Assembly (NCBI GenBank): GCA_026770585.1
Contig: MU646517.1
Span: 541,942-553,186 of the forward strand
DNA length: 11,245 nucleotides
Source: Baffinella frigidus
Lineage: Eukaryota; Cryptophyceae; Cryptomonadales; Baffinellaceae
Direction: 5' to 3'
The translations under genes were made by a program, and so were the position numbers. How positions within the stretch are numbered: the first letter of the stretch is position 1; the number at the start of each line of letters is the position of its first letter. The notes under the pieces were generated by a model that saw only the letters and a list, made by a program, of their open reading frames with translations, was not told the DNA's origin and searched no databases. Positions 1 through 6,600 of the stretch are shown here, in pieces.

Positions 1-84
1 GAGAGAGGGAAGGAGAGAGAGAGAGAGAGAGAGAGGGAGGGAGGGAGGGAGGGAGGGAGGGAGGGAGAGAGGGAGAGAGAGAGA
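1..84. repeat. GA/GGGA purine microsatellite
   Basis: The first 84 bases are pure purine on this strand, with runs of GA and a central block of GGGA repeats, ending abruptly at the first pyrimidines at position 85. The mixed GA/GGGA texture resembles the end of the CT/GA tract at 3988-4025. Such tracts can form triplex DNA and often end sequence contigs, so the true length beyond the window edge is unknown. Confidence 0.95.
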
Positions 85-321
85 CCTCGTTCGATCCCAA
101 CACCCCACGCGATGTAAGCTCTCAGTGACAAGCCTTTGTTGAACCCCTAGCTCTGCCTCACTCGGGTTGGCTGATCGTTTTCGCACCAAAATGTGACGGA
201 TTCGTACCAGAAAACAGGGAATCAATTTCCGATCTCATCATTTTGAGGAGACACGATTAAATCAGGCAGAGCTAGACCACGTTACGGCGGCAGAACCTCA
301 ATCAAAAATGGCACTCAACTA

Positions 322-381
322 GAAAGAAAGAAGCGCACGTGCATCATTAAGGAAAGAAAGAAGTGCACGAGAGTCGTTGAG
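322..381. repeat. 30-bp tandem duplication
   Basis: Two adjacent 30-bp units (322-351 and 352-381), each starting GAAAGAAAGAAG and followed by a GCACG/TGCACG core, differ at about six positions. It is a short diverged tandem repeat with no evident function. Confidence 0.7.
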
Positions 382-474
382 GCTCCCGTGCTCCGACGGA
401 AACTCGTCGTTGAGCGTTGTGCCCAAGAGTGGACGCCCTAATTTAATCTCGTAACATAACTGAATCAGTTGCGC

Positions 475-494
475 GTGTATGCTATCTTACGCCT
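475..494 (+). repeat. 20-bp dispersed repeat, copy 1
   Basis: GTGTATGCTATCTTACGCCT is found identically at 800-819. A shorter relative (TGCTATCTTA) begins the foldback at 3424-3484. After the 20-bp core the two full copies continue with related sequence (TGATGTAATGCCTA versus GGGTGTTATGCTTA), so the repeated unit is longer than the exact match. Confidence 0.75.
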
Positions 495-629
495 TGATGT
501 AATGCCTAAAACAGCTTATCCACCTGTGTCTTGAGCATCGGAAGCCTTACAATAGGCAACCGGTTTAGTTATGTTCCAAAATGAAATTGCGGAGGTGCAG
601 GGCGGCACTCTGCCTCAGTCGGGTTGACT

Positions 630-774
630 TCATCTCGAAAGATAACTGAATCAGTTCCCTAATAAGCATTTCTCATTTAATTAGGACGCCTAATTAAGTT
701 GACTATGCCCCAACTATTTTTTCCTCTTCAACCTCACATTGAGCAGGAACTGATTCAGTTAACTTCCGAGATGA
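630..774. repeat. foldback element with 29-bp arms
   Basis: The arms at 630-658 and 746-774 are reverse complements with 27 of 29 positions matching, and contain the AACTGAATCAGTT near-palindrome. The 87-bp interior contains a second, perfect hairpin: TTAATTAGG at 677-685 and CCTAATTAA at 689-697 around a 3-base loop. The length and shape fit a non-autonomous MITE-like or foldback element. No clear target-site duplication is visible. Confidence 0.75.
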
Positions 775-799
775 GACTGATTACGGCGTTAACAGGGCG

Positions 800-819
800 G
801 TGTATGCTATCTTACGCCT
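800..819 (+). repeat. 20-bp dispersed repeat, copy 2
   Basis: It is identical to 475-494. Here the copy also sits in a small foldback: ATGCTAT at its start is complemented by ATAGCAT about 30 bases downstream. This matches the hairpin organisation of the related element at 3424-3484. Confidence 0.75.
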
Positions 820-875
820 GGGTGTTATGCTTAACATAGCATCTCCGCCCTTATCTTAAGCGTGGTTCGGGCTGA

Positions 876-906
876 GCAGGAAGGTGGCACAAGGCGATAG
901 CCGTAG
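876..906 (+). repeat. 31-bp direct repeat, left copy
   Basis: This 31-bp sequence, starting GCAGGAAGGTGGCACAAGG, recurs at 1101-1131 with one mismatch. The two copies exactly bracket the 21-bp minisatellite plus the perfect telomeric block. This fits an insertion, break repair or an unequal exchange that duplicated the junction. Confidence 0.85.
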
Positions 907-1032
907 AGTGTCCGACACTCGCGTGGGTGTGTCTAACACTCGCATGGGTGTGTTTAACACTGGTGTGGATGTGTCTAACACTCGCGTGGGTGTGTCTAAC
1001 ACTCACATGGGTGTGGCCAACACTCAGGGCGG
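906..1032 (+). repeat. 21-bp minisatellite, six units
   Basis: Six head-to-tail units of 21 bp (906-926, 927-947, 948-968, 969-989, 990-1010, then a last one to 1032) share a GTGTCTAACACTCGC-like core. The first unit contains the perfect palindrome AGTGTC-C-GACACT. The period is seven codons, and plus-strand frame 860-1051 reads through all units as repeats of VSNTR(V/M)G before stopping in the telomeric repeat. That frame has no upstream ATG, so I annotate a repeat rather than a gene. A degenerate coding origin is possible. Confidence 0.85.
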
Positions 1033-1045
1033 TGGCAACCCCAAA

Positions 1046-1094
1046 CCCTAAACCCTAAACCCTAAACCCTAAACCCTAAACCCTAAACCCTAAA
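1046..1094 (-). repeat. perfect telomeric repeat, (CCCTAAA)x7
   Basis: Seven exact CCCTAAA units (TTTAGGG on the minus strand) form the longest perfect telomeric run in the window. The motif is the Arabidopsis-type telomere repeat, used by plants and many algae. It begins directly after the minisatellite and ends just before the right copy of the 31-bp direct repeat. It is interstitial: normal sequence lies on both sides. Confidence 0.95.
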
Positions 1095-1100
1095 CCCCTT

Positions 1101-1131
1101 GCAGGAAGGTGGCACAAGGCGATAGCGGTAG
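1101..1131 (+). repeat. 31-bp direct repeat, right copy
   Basis: It matches 876-906 with a single C-to-G difference. With its partner it brackets the minisatellite and the seven telomeric units. Confidence 0.85.
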
Positions 1132-1510
1132 TGCGATCGCGCATCGCGCTCATGCGCCTCCACCGCCCGCTACAGCCCTCCGTCTTCCGAGGGACTTCTG
1201 CAAACCAGGTACCCTGACCCCTCAACCCTTTGCTTTTGAATAGCGCTCATGCGGCTGCTCCGAGAGCAACACCCCACCGTCTTCAGGGGGGCTTCTGCAA
1301 ATCCGGTACGCGGGTGAGTAGCGCTTATGAGGCTCCCTCAACCCTTTGCTTTTGAATAGCACTCGTGAGGCTGCTCCGCTCGCTACACCCCACCGTCTTC
1401 AGGGGCTCTTCTGAGAAAAAGGTACCCTCAACCTTAAGGTACCCTGAACCCTAAACCCGCAACGCCCCTCCGTCTTCAAGAGTGCTACCTTCTCGTCCCA
1501 GGTACCCTGC
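1132..1510. repeat. degenerate GGTACC-containing subtelomeric satellite
   Basis: Diverged units repeat here, each with three recognisable blocks. The first is GCGCTCATG(C/A)GGCT (near 1147, 1233, 1322, 1361). The second is CC(A/T)CCGTCTTC followed by a G-rich step (near 1188, 1278, 1392, 1466). The third is a CTTCTG...GGTACC end (1208, 1421, 1501). CCTCAACCCTTTGCTTTTGAATA occurs twice as a linker (from about 1221 and 1335). Spacing is uneven, roughly 90-130 bp, so the array has decayed. Telomere-like CCCTAAACC pieces are mixed in, supporting a subtelomeric satellite. Confidence 0.75.
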
Positions 1511-1950
1511 ACCCTAAACCCTCAAACCTCAAACCTCAAACCTCAAACCTCAAACCTCAAACCTGAACCCTAAACTCTACACCCTGAACCCTAAACCCTG
1601 AAACCTCAAACCTCAAACCTGAACCCTAAACTCCACACCCTGAACCCTGAACCCAGAAACCTGAAACCTGAAACCTGAACCCTAAACTGTACACCCTGAG
1701 CCCTAAACCCTGAAGCCTGAAACCTGAACCCTCTCTCCACCCCAATTTCTCCAACCGCTCTTCTGCGAAGCAGGTACCATGGACCCGAAAACCTCACCAA
1801 TAAACCCTAACCCCTAAACCCTAAACCCTGCAACCTCAACAATAAACCCTAAACCCTGAACCCTGAACCCTGAACCCTAAAGCCAACACACTGTACCCTG
1901 GACCCTGAACCCTAACCCCTAAACCCCAAACCCTAAACACGTGGGCCATC
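1511..1950 (-). repeat. degenerate CCCTAAA / CCTCAAA / CCTGAAA array
   Basis: Seven-base telomere-like units dominate, with patches of one variant: CCTCAAA repeated in tandem at about 1520-1562, CCTGAAA around 1660-1680, CCCTGAA around 1854-1878. Patches of a single variant imply local amplification after the array arose. A 60-bp island of non-repeat sequence at about 1735-1795 carries another GGTACC (1773) and resembles the satellite end just upstream. Confidence 0.9.
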
Positions 1951-2229
1951 GTCTGGGGCAGGGGGCACCAGATGTGGGCGAGGGTTTTGAGTTGACCAAC
2001 CCATTAAGTTAGACATTCGGAACAAAACGTCAACTTAAACCTTATAAGTTAACGACCGCGGAAACAGCACCGCCCCGTTAACTTAAACCTTTAAGTCACG
2101 CCGTTAACTTGAACATTGAAGTTGACCAACTTAACTTAAACATTTAGACGAACACTGCAGGAAAGAGACGCGGGGCGGAAGCCTTCTGCCGAAGAAAAGA
2201 AGAAAATCGATCACGCGGACGGGTCATGC
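1951..2229. other. gene-free spacer with AT-rich repeat units
   Basis: Between two telomere-like arrays lies a non-telomeric spacer. From about 1990 to 2150 it holds irregular units built on GTTAACTTAAAC and TTNAAGTTGACC (starting near 2030, 2078, 2103 and 2127), each weakly palindromic. The rest (2150-2229) is unique with no open frame. A related GTCAACTTAA element appears in opposite orientation at about 7887-7925, just inside the right array. Confidence 0.6.
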
Positions 2230-2445
2230 CCATAAACCCTAAACCCTAAACTCTAAACCCAAACCCTAAACCCAAACCCTGAACCCTAAACCCTAAACCC
2301 CAAACCATAAACCCCAAACCCCAAACCCCAAACCCCAAACACCAGACACCAAACCCCAACCCCCAAACCCCAGACCCTAGACCCCAAATCCCGAACCCCG
2401 AACCCCAAACCCCACACCCTAAACCCTAAACCCTATACACTAAAC
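2230..2445 (-). repeat. degenerate CCCTAAA / CCCCAAA array
   Basis: This second left-side telomere-like block begins with CCCTAAA units, drifts into CCCCAAA units (about 2295-2410), and returns to CCCTAAA at about 2415-2435. It ends where the first foldback-element cluster starts. Orientation is C-rich on the plus strand, as at the left end of a chromosome. Confidence 0.9.
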
Positions 2446-2518
2446 GCAGGTGGTTCAGGATGATGGTGTTCAAGAGAACAAACCCCTCCGGGGTACGCGA
2501 CCTCCGAGACATTGTCGT

Positions 2519-2586
2519 CCTCTGAAAGTGGTCGAAACCTCTGAAAGTGGACCTCTGAAAGTGGACGAAACCTCTGAAAGTGGACA
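2519..2586 (+). repeat. short tandem repeat, CCTCTGAAAGTGGAC units
   Basis: Four units sharing CTCTGAAAGTGG follow one another with spacers of variable length (starting near 2520, 2539, 2553, 2572). A further TATGAAAGTGGACC unit at 2718-2731 lies just beyond the foldback element 2593-2712, as if that element had inserted in the array. The last unit forms a perfect 9-bp hairpin (AAGTGGACC at 2723-2731, GGTCCACTT at 2740-2748). Confidence 0.8.
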
Positions 2587-2592
2587 AACCCC

Positions 2593-2712
2593 ACAGGGGT
2601 ACCTCGCTCATAAGAAACCCCACCCCCCCCTAGGACAACCAGAGGGCCCTGGGCATGGGCCTACTGTAGGCTCCTAGGGTGAAATGGTTTCTTATGAGCG
2701 AGGTACCCCTGT
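2593..2712. mobile_element. MITE-like element with 27-bp perfect terminal inverted repeats
   Basis: Arms at 2593-2619 and 2686-2712 are exact reverse complements, starting ACAGGGGTACCTCGCTC and ending with the complement. The 66-bp interior is rich in CCTAGG/GGGCCC palindromes. A second copy of the family is at 7177-7292, and two isolated right ends lie at 7729-7757 and 7785-7811. The short length, lack of coding capacity and several copies fit a non-autonomous MITE. No clear target-site duplication is seen, so the transposase superfamily cannot be assigned. Confidence 0.8.
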
Positions 2713-2849
2713 ATATCTATGAAAGTGGACCCCCTGCGAGGTCCACTTAGTGTTCATAAGTAGCCAAGGACGCACGCCGTCCTGGGGGGCAGGAGGGGAT
2801 CTTTTCCCTGTGCGGAAGATTAGGTTTTATGTACATTTCACGTTGACGT

Positions 2850-3175
2850 GACCACACAGCGGGCTACGAAGGGATTTTCGGGCAGGAAATGCTCAAGTTT
2901 TCGTCACCTTATCCATAGAACACCCCATATGTCCCTGCAAAGTACCTACCGTAGGGTCCTAGGTCTTCTCGCTTAGTGGTTACTCAAAATCCCTTCGTAG
3001 CCCGCTGTGTGGGTGGGAGTGCCTAAGCGATAAGACCTACGACCATACGGTCAAATCCTAAGCGATAACACCTAGGACCCTACGGTAGGCAACCCGTAGG
3101 GACATAGGGGGGTTCCTACGGATAAGGTCACGGAAAGTCGGCCCGATTTGGGCCCAAAACCCCTTCGTAGCTGTG
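2850..3175. mobile_element. nested foldback element with about 120-bp imperfect arms
   Basis: A long imperfect inverted repeat has its left arm at about 2850-2975 and right arm at about 3059-3175. The central parts match closely: 2945-2975 against 3059-3089 at 29 of 31 positions. Another copy of the outer end lies inside the loop: 2852-2878 is a perfect 27-bp complement of 2986-3012, and also pairs imperfectly with 3157-3175. The arms interleave, so the two hairpins cannot form together. CCTAGGACCCTACGGTAGG-type palindromes occur throughout. No reading frame of note is present. Confidence 0.75.
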
Positions 3176-3200
3176 TGGTAAGAGGTGGGAGTTCATAGGC

Positions 3201-3353
3201 TAACGTCCCGAAAACCGGGTAGTTAGGCCTACGGTATTACCTACGGTAGGCCGTAGGGCCCTAAGGGGGGTCCTCTGAACCATAGGTCCTAGGAACCCTG
3301 CGGCCTACCGTAGGCAATCCCGTAGGTCTAACTACCCGGTTTTCAGGACGTTA
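3201..3353. mobile_element. foldback element with 58-bp arms
   Basis: Arms at 3201-3258 and 3296-3353 are reverse complements with about five mismatches, starting TAACGTCC(C/T)GAAAACCGGG. The loop is 37 bp. Both arms contain CCTACGGTAGG, a short motif shared with the preceding element, but the outer 25 bp are different, so this is a separate family or subfamily. A flanking TA could be part of the target, but this is not decisive. Confidence 0.8.
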
Positions 3354-3423
3354 CCCTATTAGAGTGCCTGCTCGAACTTGCTCGCAGTCTCACATGGAAA
3401 CCTATTTAATTCAAACAACTGTT

Positions 3424-3484
3424 TTGCTATCTTAGGGCTTGGGTTTTGTGCTATGGTAAGGCTATGTCGAGGCCAAGATAGCAA
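3424..3484. repeat. small foldback, TTGCTATCTT arms
   Basis: TTGCTATCTT (3424-3433) and AAGATAGCAA (3475-3484) are perfect 10-bp inverted arms around a 41-bp loop. The left arm is related to the 20-bp dispersed repeat at 475-494 and 800-819, so all three may be remnants of one element family. Confidence 0.65.
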
Positions 3485-3499
3485 CTTCCGCCTTGTTTA

Positions 3500-3552
3500 A
3501 AATTGAATCTGTTTTCACAAAACGGTGTTTTTAAATTGAAACTGTTTTCGCA
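3500..3552 (+). repeat. direct repeat AAATTGAA(T/A)CTGTTTTC
   Basis: Two copies of an AAATTGAAnCTGTTTTCnC sequence start near 3500 and 3534, 34 bp apart. A looser third match (AATTCAAACAACTGTTTTG) lies just before the foldback at 3424. Function unknown. Confidence 0.6.
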
Positions 3553-3559
3553 GGAAATC

Positions 3560-3864
3560 CTTGCACTCCCTCCCGCAAGCTGCAAGGCCTCGGCCGCATT
3601 TCTCAGAAAAGTAATTGCTGAATCATTCCGTTAAGCGCACATGTGCAACATTGGATCTATGTATGACCTTCAGACACGGTCGGGTGCTGCTGCTGCTGCT
3701 GATTGGGACAGTTTTTTTCGCTCATGAAACGCGACTTCCTCACGACATATGCAGTCACTGAGCAGATCCACCAAACCCTCTTTTCCTGTCTTCACGCAAG
3801 CAGCCTCGCGGAATCCGCGCAGTGCATTTATTATGAAAACAGGGAAACTTGGCCAGGCCATGGC
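3560..3864. other. gene-free stretch with CTG run and small hairpin
   Basis: No convincing gene is visible. There is a five-unit TGC/CTG run at about 3685-3700. A hairpin pairs 3781-3794 with 3834-3847 at 12 of 14 positions, and encloses the palindrome CGCGGA-A-TCCGCG (3807-3819). This lies beyond the 3' end of the minus-strand gene, so part of it could be 3' flanking or untranslated sequence. Confidence 0.55.
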
Positions 3865-4025
3865 GCTCTCACTCTCACTCTCTCACTCTCTCACTCTCTC
3901 GCTCTCACTCTATCACTCTCTCTGGTCTCTCTCTCTCTCTCTCTCTCTCTTTAGAGAGAGAGAGAGAGGGACTCTCTCTCTCTCTTTAGAGAGAGAGAGA
4001 GAGAGAGAGGGAGGGAGAGAGAGAG
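3865..4025. repeat. CT/GA microsatellite with two palindromes
   Basis: A CT-rich tract (3865-3950) switches strand to GA at TT (3951-3952), giving a near-perfect palindrome with a 16-bp arm 3953-3968. After GGA the pattern repeats: CT arm 3972-3985, TT loop, GA arm from 3988, running into a GA/GGGA tract to 4025. The switch points make these cruciform-capable as well as triplex-capable. The tract abuts the stop codon of the gene at 4027, so its transcript would run into (GA)n/(CT)n sequence at once. Confidence 0.9.
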
Positions 4026-4026
4026 C

Positions 4027-5058
4027 TTAACTCGACCTGGGAGCAGAGGGCACGACAGAGCGCCTCCCCCCATGCGCGAGCGCGAGCGAAAGACGGCCCG
4101 CTTTGCGCGGAAGGGGCGCCGGAGAGGGCTCAACCTCCAGCCTCGATTTGATCCATTTCGGAGAGCTACCCGCCGCCGGGAGCAGCTTCTCGCATTTCTG
4201 TGTTAGCTGCACGACGAAGTCGGCCGGGGTGATGATGGGCGCCTCGGCGCCGACGAGCCGCGCGCGCACCGGCGCGCGCGGCGCATCCCCCCGCTGCTCC
4301 ACGGCCCGCTCGCGCGGCTTGAGCGTGCTGACGTCGCGCCGCGCCCCCCCGTTGGCGGTGCTGGAGACGCGCGTCGGAGGCGTCGACGCGTCGTGGGGCT
4401 TGGTGGTGTTGGGCGGGTCGGAGTGGAGGCGGCGGAAGGCAAAGACGCTCGTGTCGTCCTTTTGCTCGTCGCATTTGGAGTCGCGGCGGGGCACGTGGCC
4501 AGGAACCTTGCTCGCAGAGACGATGGACGCGAGGAGGCGGGGGGCGCGGCTTCGCGGAGCTTGGGTGTCATCCTTCGGAGGCGAGGTCGGGCACGAGCTG
4601 CAGCGGTCGAAGAGAGGCGGTGAGGCCTCCTCCTCCTCGGTGGCCGCCTCGCAGAAGGAGTGCCGGCGCGTGGAGGCAGGGGCGTTGGAGGAGCTTGAGC
4701 ACTTCCTTGCCTTGAAGCGCTTGCCGAGTACTGCCCACGCCTTTTGGGGCGACTGTCCCATCTTATGCGTCTTGGCACACTTGCACGGCGTGTCGGGGTG
4801 CGCGAGACAGTCCCCAAGCTCGTGGTACAGCGCCTGCTCGCGACACTTCTGCGCCAGGATGACGAGAGCGGCAAGCGGAGCGGGGTGACGCTGGGGAAGG
4901 AGCCCCGAGGGTTGGATGGCAGAGCTCTTGCGAGGAACGGCGGGCAGAGAAGTGAGGCTCACTTCTGTGAGGAGGCGGCGTGCGACGTCTTGGCGGGCAT
5001 GGGCGAGAATCCGGTTGTGGTTCATGGACCTCGAGAGCGCTTCCGCGTGAGCCTGCAT
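4027..5058 (-). CDS. hypothetical protein, Ser/Arg/Pro-rich, 343 aa, single exon
   Basis: This is the only convincing gene. On the minus strand codons end overwhelmingly in G or C (AAG for Lys, GAC for Asp, TGC for most Cys), while the flanks are far more AT-rich. Overlapping plus-strand frames are shadows of this GC content. The start ATG at 5058 is in a good context (ACC before ATG); a second Met is residue 12, with a poorer context. I do not recognise the family. A Cys-containing stretch lies at residues 62-120 (C72, C84, C92, C94, C120), including CLAHPDTPCKCAKTHKMG. A Ser run (121-124) and a Glu run (141-144) follow, then a low-complexity Pro/Arg/Ser region to about 268. A more ordered-looking segment, ITPADFVVQLTQKCEKLL, is at 276-293. 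RRxS phosphorylation-type sites occur at 131-134 and 191-194. No signal peptide or membrane segment is seen. Function unknown; a largely disordered, possibly phosphorylated protein is an inference. Confidence 0.78.
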   Translation of the reverse strand: MQAHAEALSRSMNHNRILAHARQDVARRLLTEVSLTSLPAVPRKSSAIQPSGLLPQRHPAPLAALVILAQKCREQALYHELGDCLAHPDTPCKCAKTHKMGQSPQKAWAVLGKRFKARKCSSSSNAPASTRRHSFCEAATEEEEASPPLFDRCSSCPTSPPKDDTQAPRSRAPRLLASIVSASKVPGHVPRRDSKCDEQKDDTSVFAFRRLHSDPPNTTKPHDASTPPTRVSSTANGGARRDVSTLKPRERAVEQRGDAPRAPVRARLVGAEAPIITPADFVVQLTQKCEKLLPAAGSSPKWIKSRLEVEPSPAPLPRKAGRLSLALAHGGRRSVVPSAPRSS

Positions 5059-5065
5059 GGTGCGC

Positions 5066-6320
5066 GTCGTCGGTGGTGATGCTGGCGGTCGGATGTCGTC
5101 TCTTGAGGTACAGTGAGAGCTGTGATGATCCGGTCATGAATCAATGAACATGAAATAATGGTTTGACCATTATGACCACTTCGGTTGCTGACCGAAAATA
5201 AATGCTCGTGTGTAGTAAATTTCATGACGAATTTGGAATTGCAAAATGGCCAAAAATGTCGATGCCTTTTACAAAAAAATGAAAATATTGGACGGGGAGG
5301 CAGCCGGCCCCTGTTTTGGAAAACGAACTCACTACTTTGCATCGTCATGCCGACCTGCTGAACAATAGTCCGCTGCACAAACCCGAAACCCCGTGTTGTA
5401 AAATTGGTTCCAAGGGGGGAAAACGACCAATTTTGACCGACGCGTCCAATTTGAGTGGGTTGTAAATTGGCGGGGATGACTAAATTGACATCAGGTTCTC
5501 TCATCACTCTGTATGTACTTAACACCCCCCCTGAGTGCCACCTGACTGCGTCTTGAACATGAAACGTCGGGAGGTTGACTCCTGTCATCCTCGGTATTGA
5601 TAAGTGGATAATGGTTTGACCACTTCGTCGGCTGCCGGAAAATGTAAACCTCGTGTGTAGTAAATTTGAAAGAATGATCGCCGAAAAATGGCGAAATTAC
5701 AAAACGGTCAAAAATGTCGATCTTTGCCTTGTGAAAAACTCCCCACCTCCATCCGTCAAGCATGCGTCCAATCTCTCTGTGTTGTAAATTGGCGGGGATG
5801 AGACAGCTGACAAAGATTACGATGCCAGCAGGTCGTAAATAGTAAGACAGCGTCGTCGGTCGTGATGCTGGTGCTCTGATGGGCGTGTCTTGCATGAGGT
5901 ACCCTTGATCAGATATCCAGGGGGCAAACGGTTCGGGTAATTTCTGGCCTGACTACAGTTTTGTGCAGTCAAGCCCCCACAAGTTGGACACGTACCAATT
6001 TTTGTATTCGTACCCGAATCAAACGAAGTGAGAACTGTGAGATTTCCCGGTCATGGAAAAATGAACCTGGATAATGGTTTGACCACTTCCAAAAAGGTTC
6101 TGTTTGCCGAAAAATGCCAAGCCCGTGTGTAGTAAATTTGAAAAATGATCGCCGAAGAATGGCGAAATTCCAAAATGGTCCAAAATGTCAGAACTGCCCG
6201 ACGGTTCCGATGTCAACAGTCGGTATGTAGTAATGACAGCGTCGTGAGCTTCAAGAAAGCGTCGTGCGCCGGTTAAATCCTGCCATCCTCGTTTTGATTT
6301 GTGGGCCGGTCGCAATTGAG
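5066..6320 (-). repeat. diverged tandem repeat, three main copies of several hundred bp
   Basis: A core built on ATAATGGTTTGACCACTTC, CGTGTGTAGTAAATTT and AAAATGTCGAT occurs at about 5155-5263, 5608-5721 and 6071-6192. Extra blocks match between copies. TTGTAAATTGGCGGGGATGA is at 5460-5479 and 5782-5801. GCGTCGTCGGT.GTGATGCTGG is at about 5064-5085 and 5851-5872. GTGAGA(G/A)CTGTGA leads into copies 1 and 3. Minus-strand open frames of 188 and 134 codons overlap here, but they arise from the repeat and read homologous stretches in different frames, so I do not call them genes. Copy 1 forms the upstream region of the gene at 4027-5058. Confidence 0.75.
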
Positions 6321-6600
6321 GTCAACGTCTTCCAGAGAAAATGGCGCGTTCAGGCAAAATGGACAAAAAACGTCGACCCCGTCCGTCATCCGCCCCTTCA
6401 ACAAACGAACAGCGAGGAGAACCGTTGACAATGACTTCAAAAAAACCACGGACCGTCATCCGCCCCCTTGTTTGGACAAAAAACGAATTCTGAAGGATTT
6501 GATCACCGTGCCGAAACGTTCAATAATAGTCCCAGTGTTGTAAACATCCCCTGTGAGTTGTAAATTGAGGGGATGTTGAAAACGTCGTTGTCAGCGTTCT
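6321..6600. repeat. eroded fourth copy of the 5066-6320 repeat
   Basis: GAAAATGGCGCGTTCAGGCAAAATGGACAAAAAACGTCGAC (about 6337-6377) aligns in two parts with the repeat core. TTGTAAATTGAGGGGATG (6558-6575) matches the TTGTAAATTGGCGGGGATGA block. CCGTCATCCGCCCC occurs twice (near 6383 and 6449), an internal duplication. The order of blocks is kept but most sequence between them has diverged. Confidence 0.5.

Larger units (their letters stand above)
85..905. other. gene-free stretch with short repeats
   Basis: I see no convincing reading frame here. It holds several short repeats. A perfect 12-bp inverted pair (CTAGCTCTGCCT at 147-158, its complement at 264-275). A 22-bp direct repeat with two mismatches (151-172 and 608-629). 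A 30-bp tandem pair (322-381). A 20-bp exact direct repeat (475-494 and 800-819). The 13-base near-palindrome AACTGAATCAGTT occurs at 458-470 and 644-656, and in complement at 748-760. The repeat density suggests old mobile-element debris near a chromosome end. Confidence 0.7.

Noticed and set aside
1046-1094. true chromosome end
   Set aside because: Non-telomeric sequence continues for about 1 kb to the left of this perfect block, so it is interstitial in this assembly.
1606-1800. minus-strand frame through the telomere-like array
   Set aside because: FRVQVSGFRF-type repeats are translations of degenerate telomeric units.
3703-4030. plus-strand frames encoding LSLSLS runs
   Set aside because: These are translations of the CT microsatellite, not genes.
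4103-4888. 261-codon plus-strand open frame
   Set aside because: It lies antisense to the 4027-5058 gene. The third-position G/C bias belongs to the minus-strand frame, and long antisense frames are expected in GC-rich coding DNA.
5022-5588. 188-codon minus-strand open frame
   Set aside because: It is made of the diverged tandem repeat. Homologous DNA in the next copy is read in another frame, and there is no coding bias.
5491-5895. 134-codon minus-strand open frame
   Set aside because: Same repeat as above. Its C-terminal part reads the DNA of its neighbour in a shifted frame.
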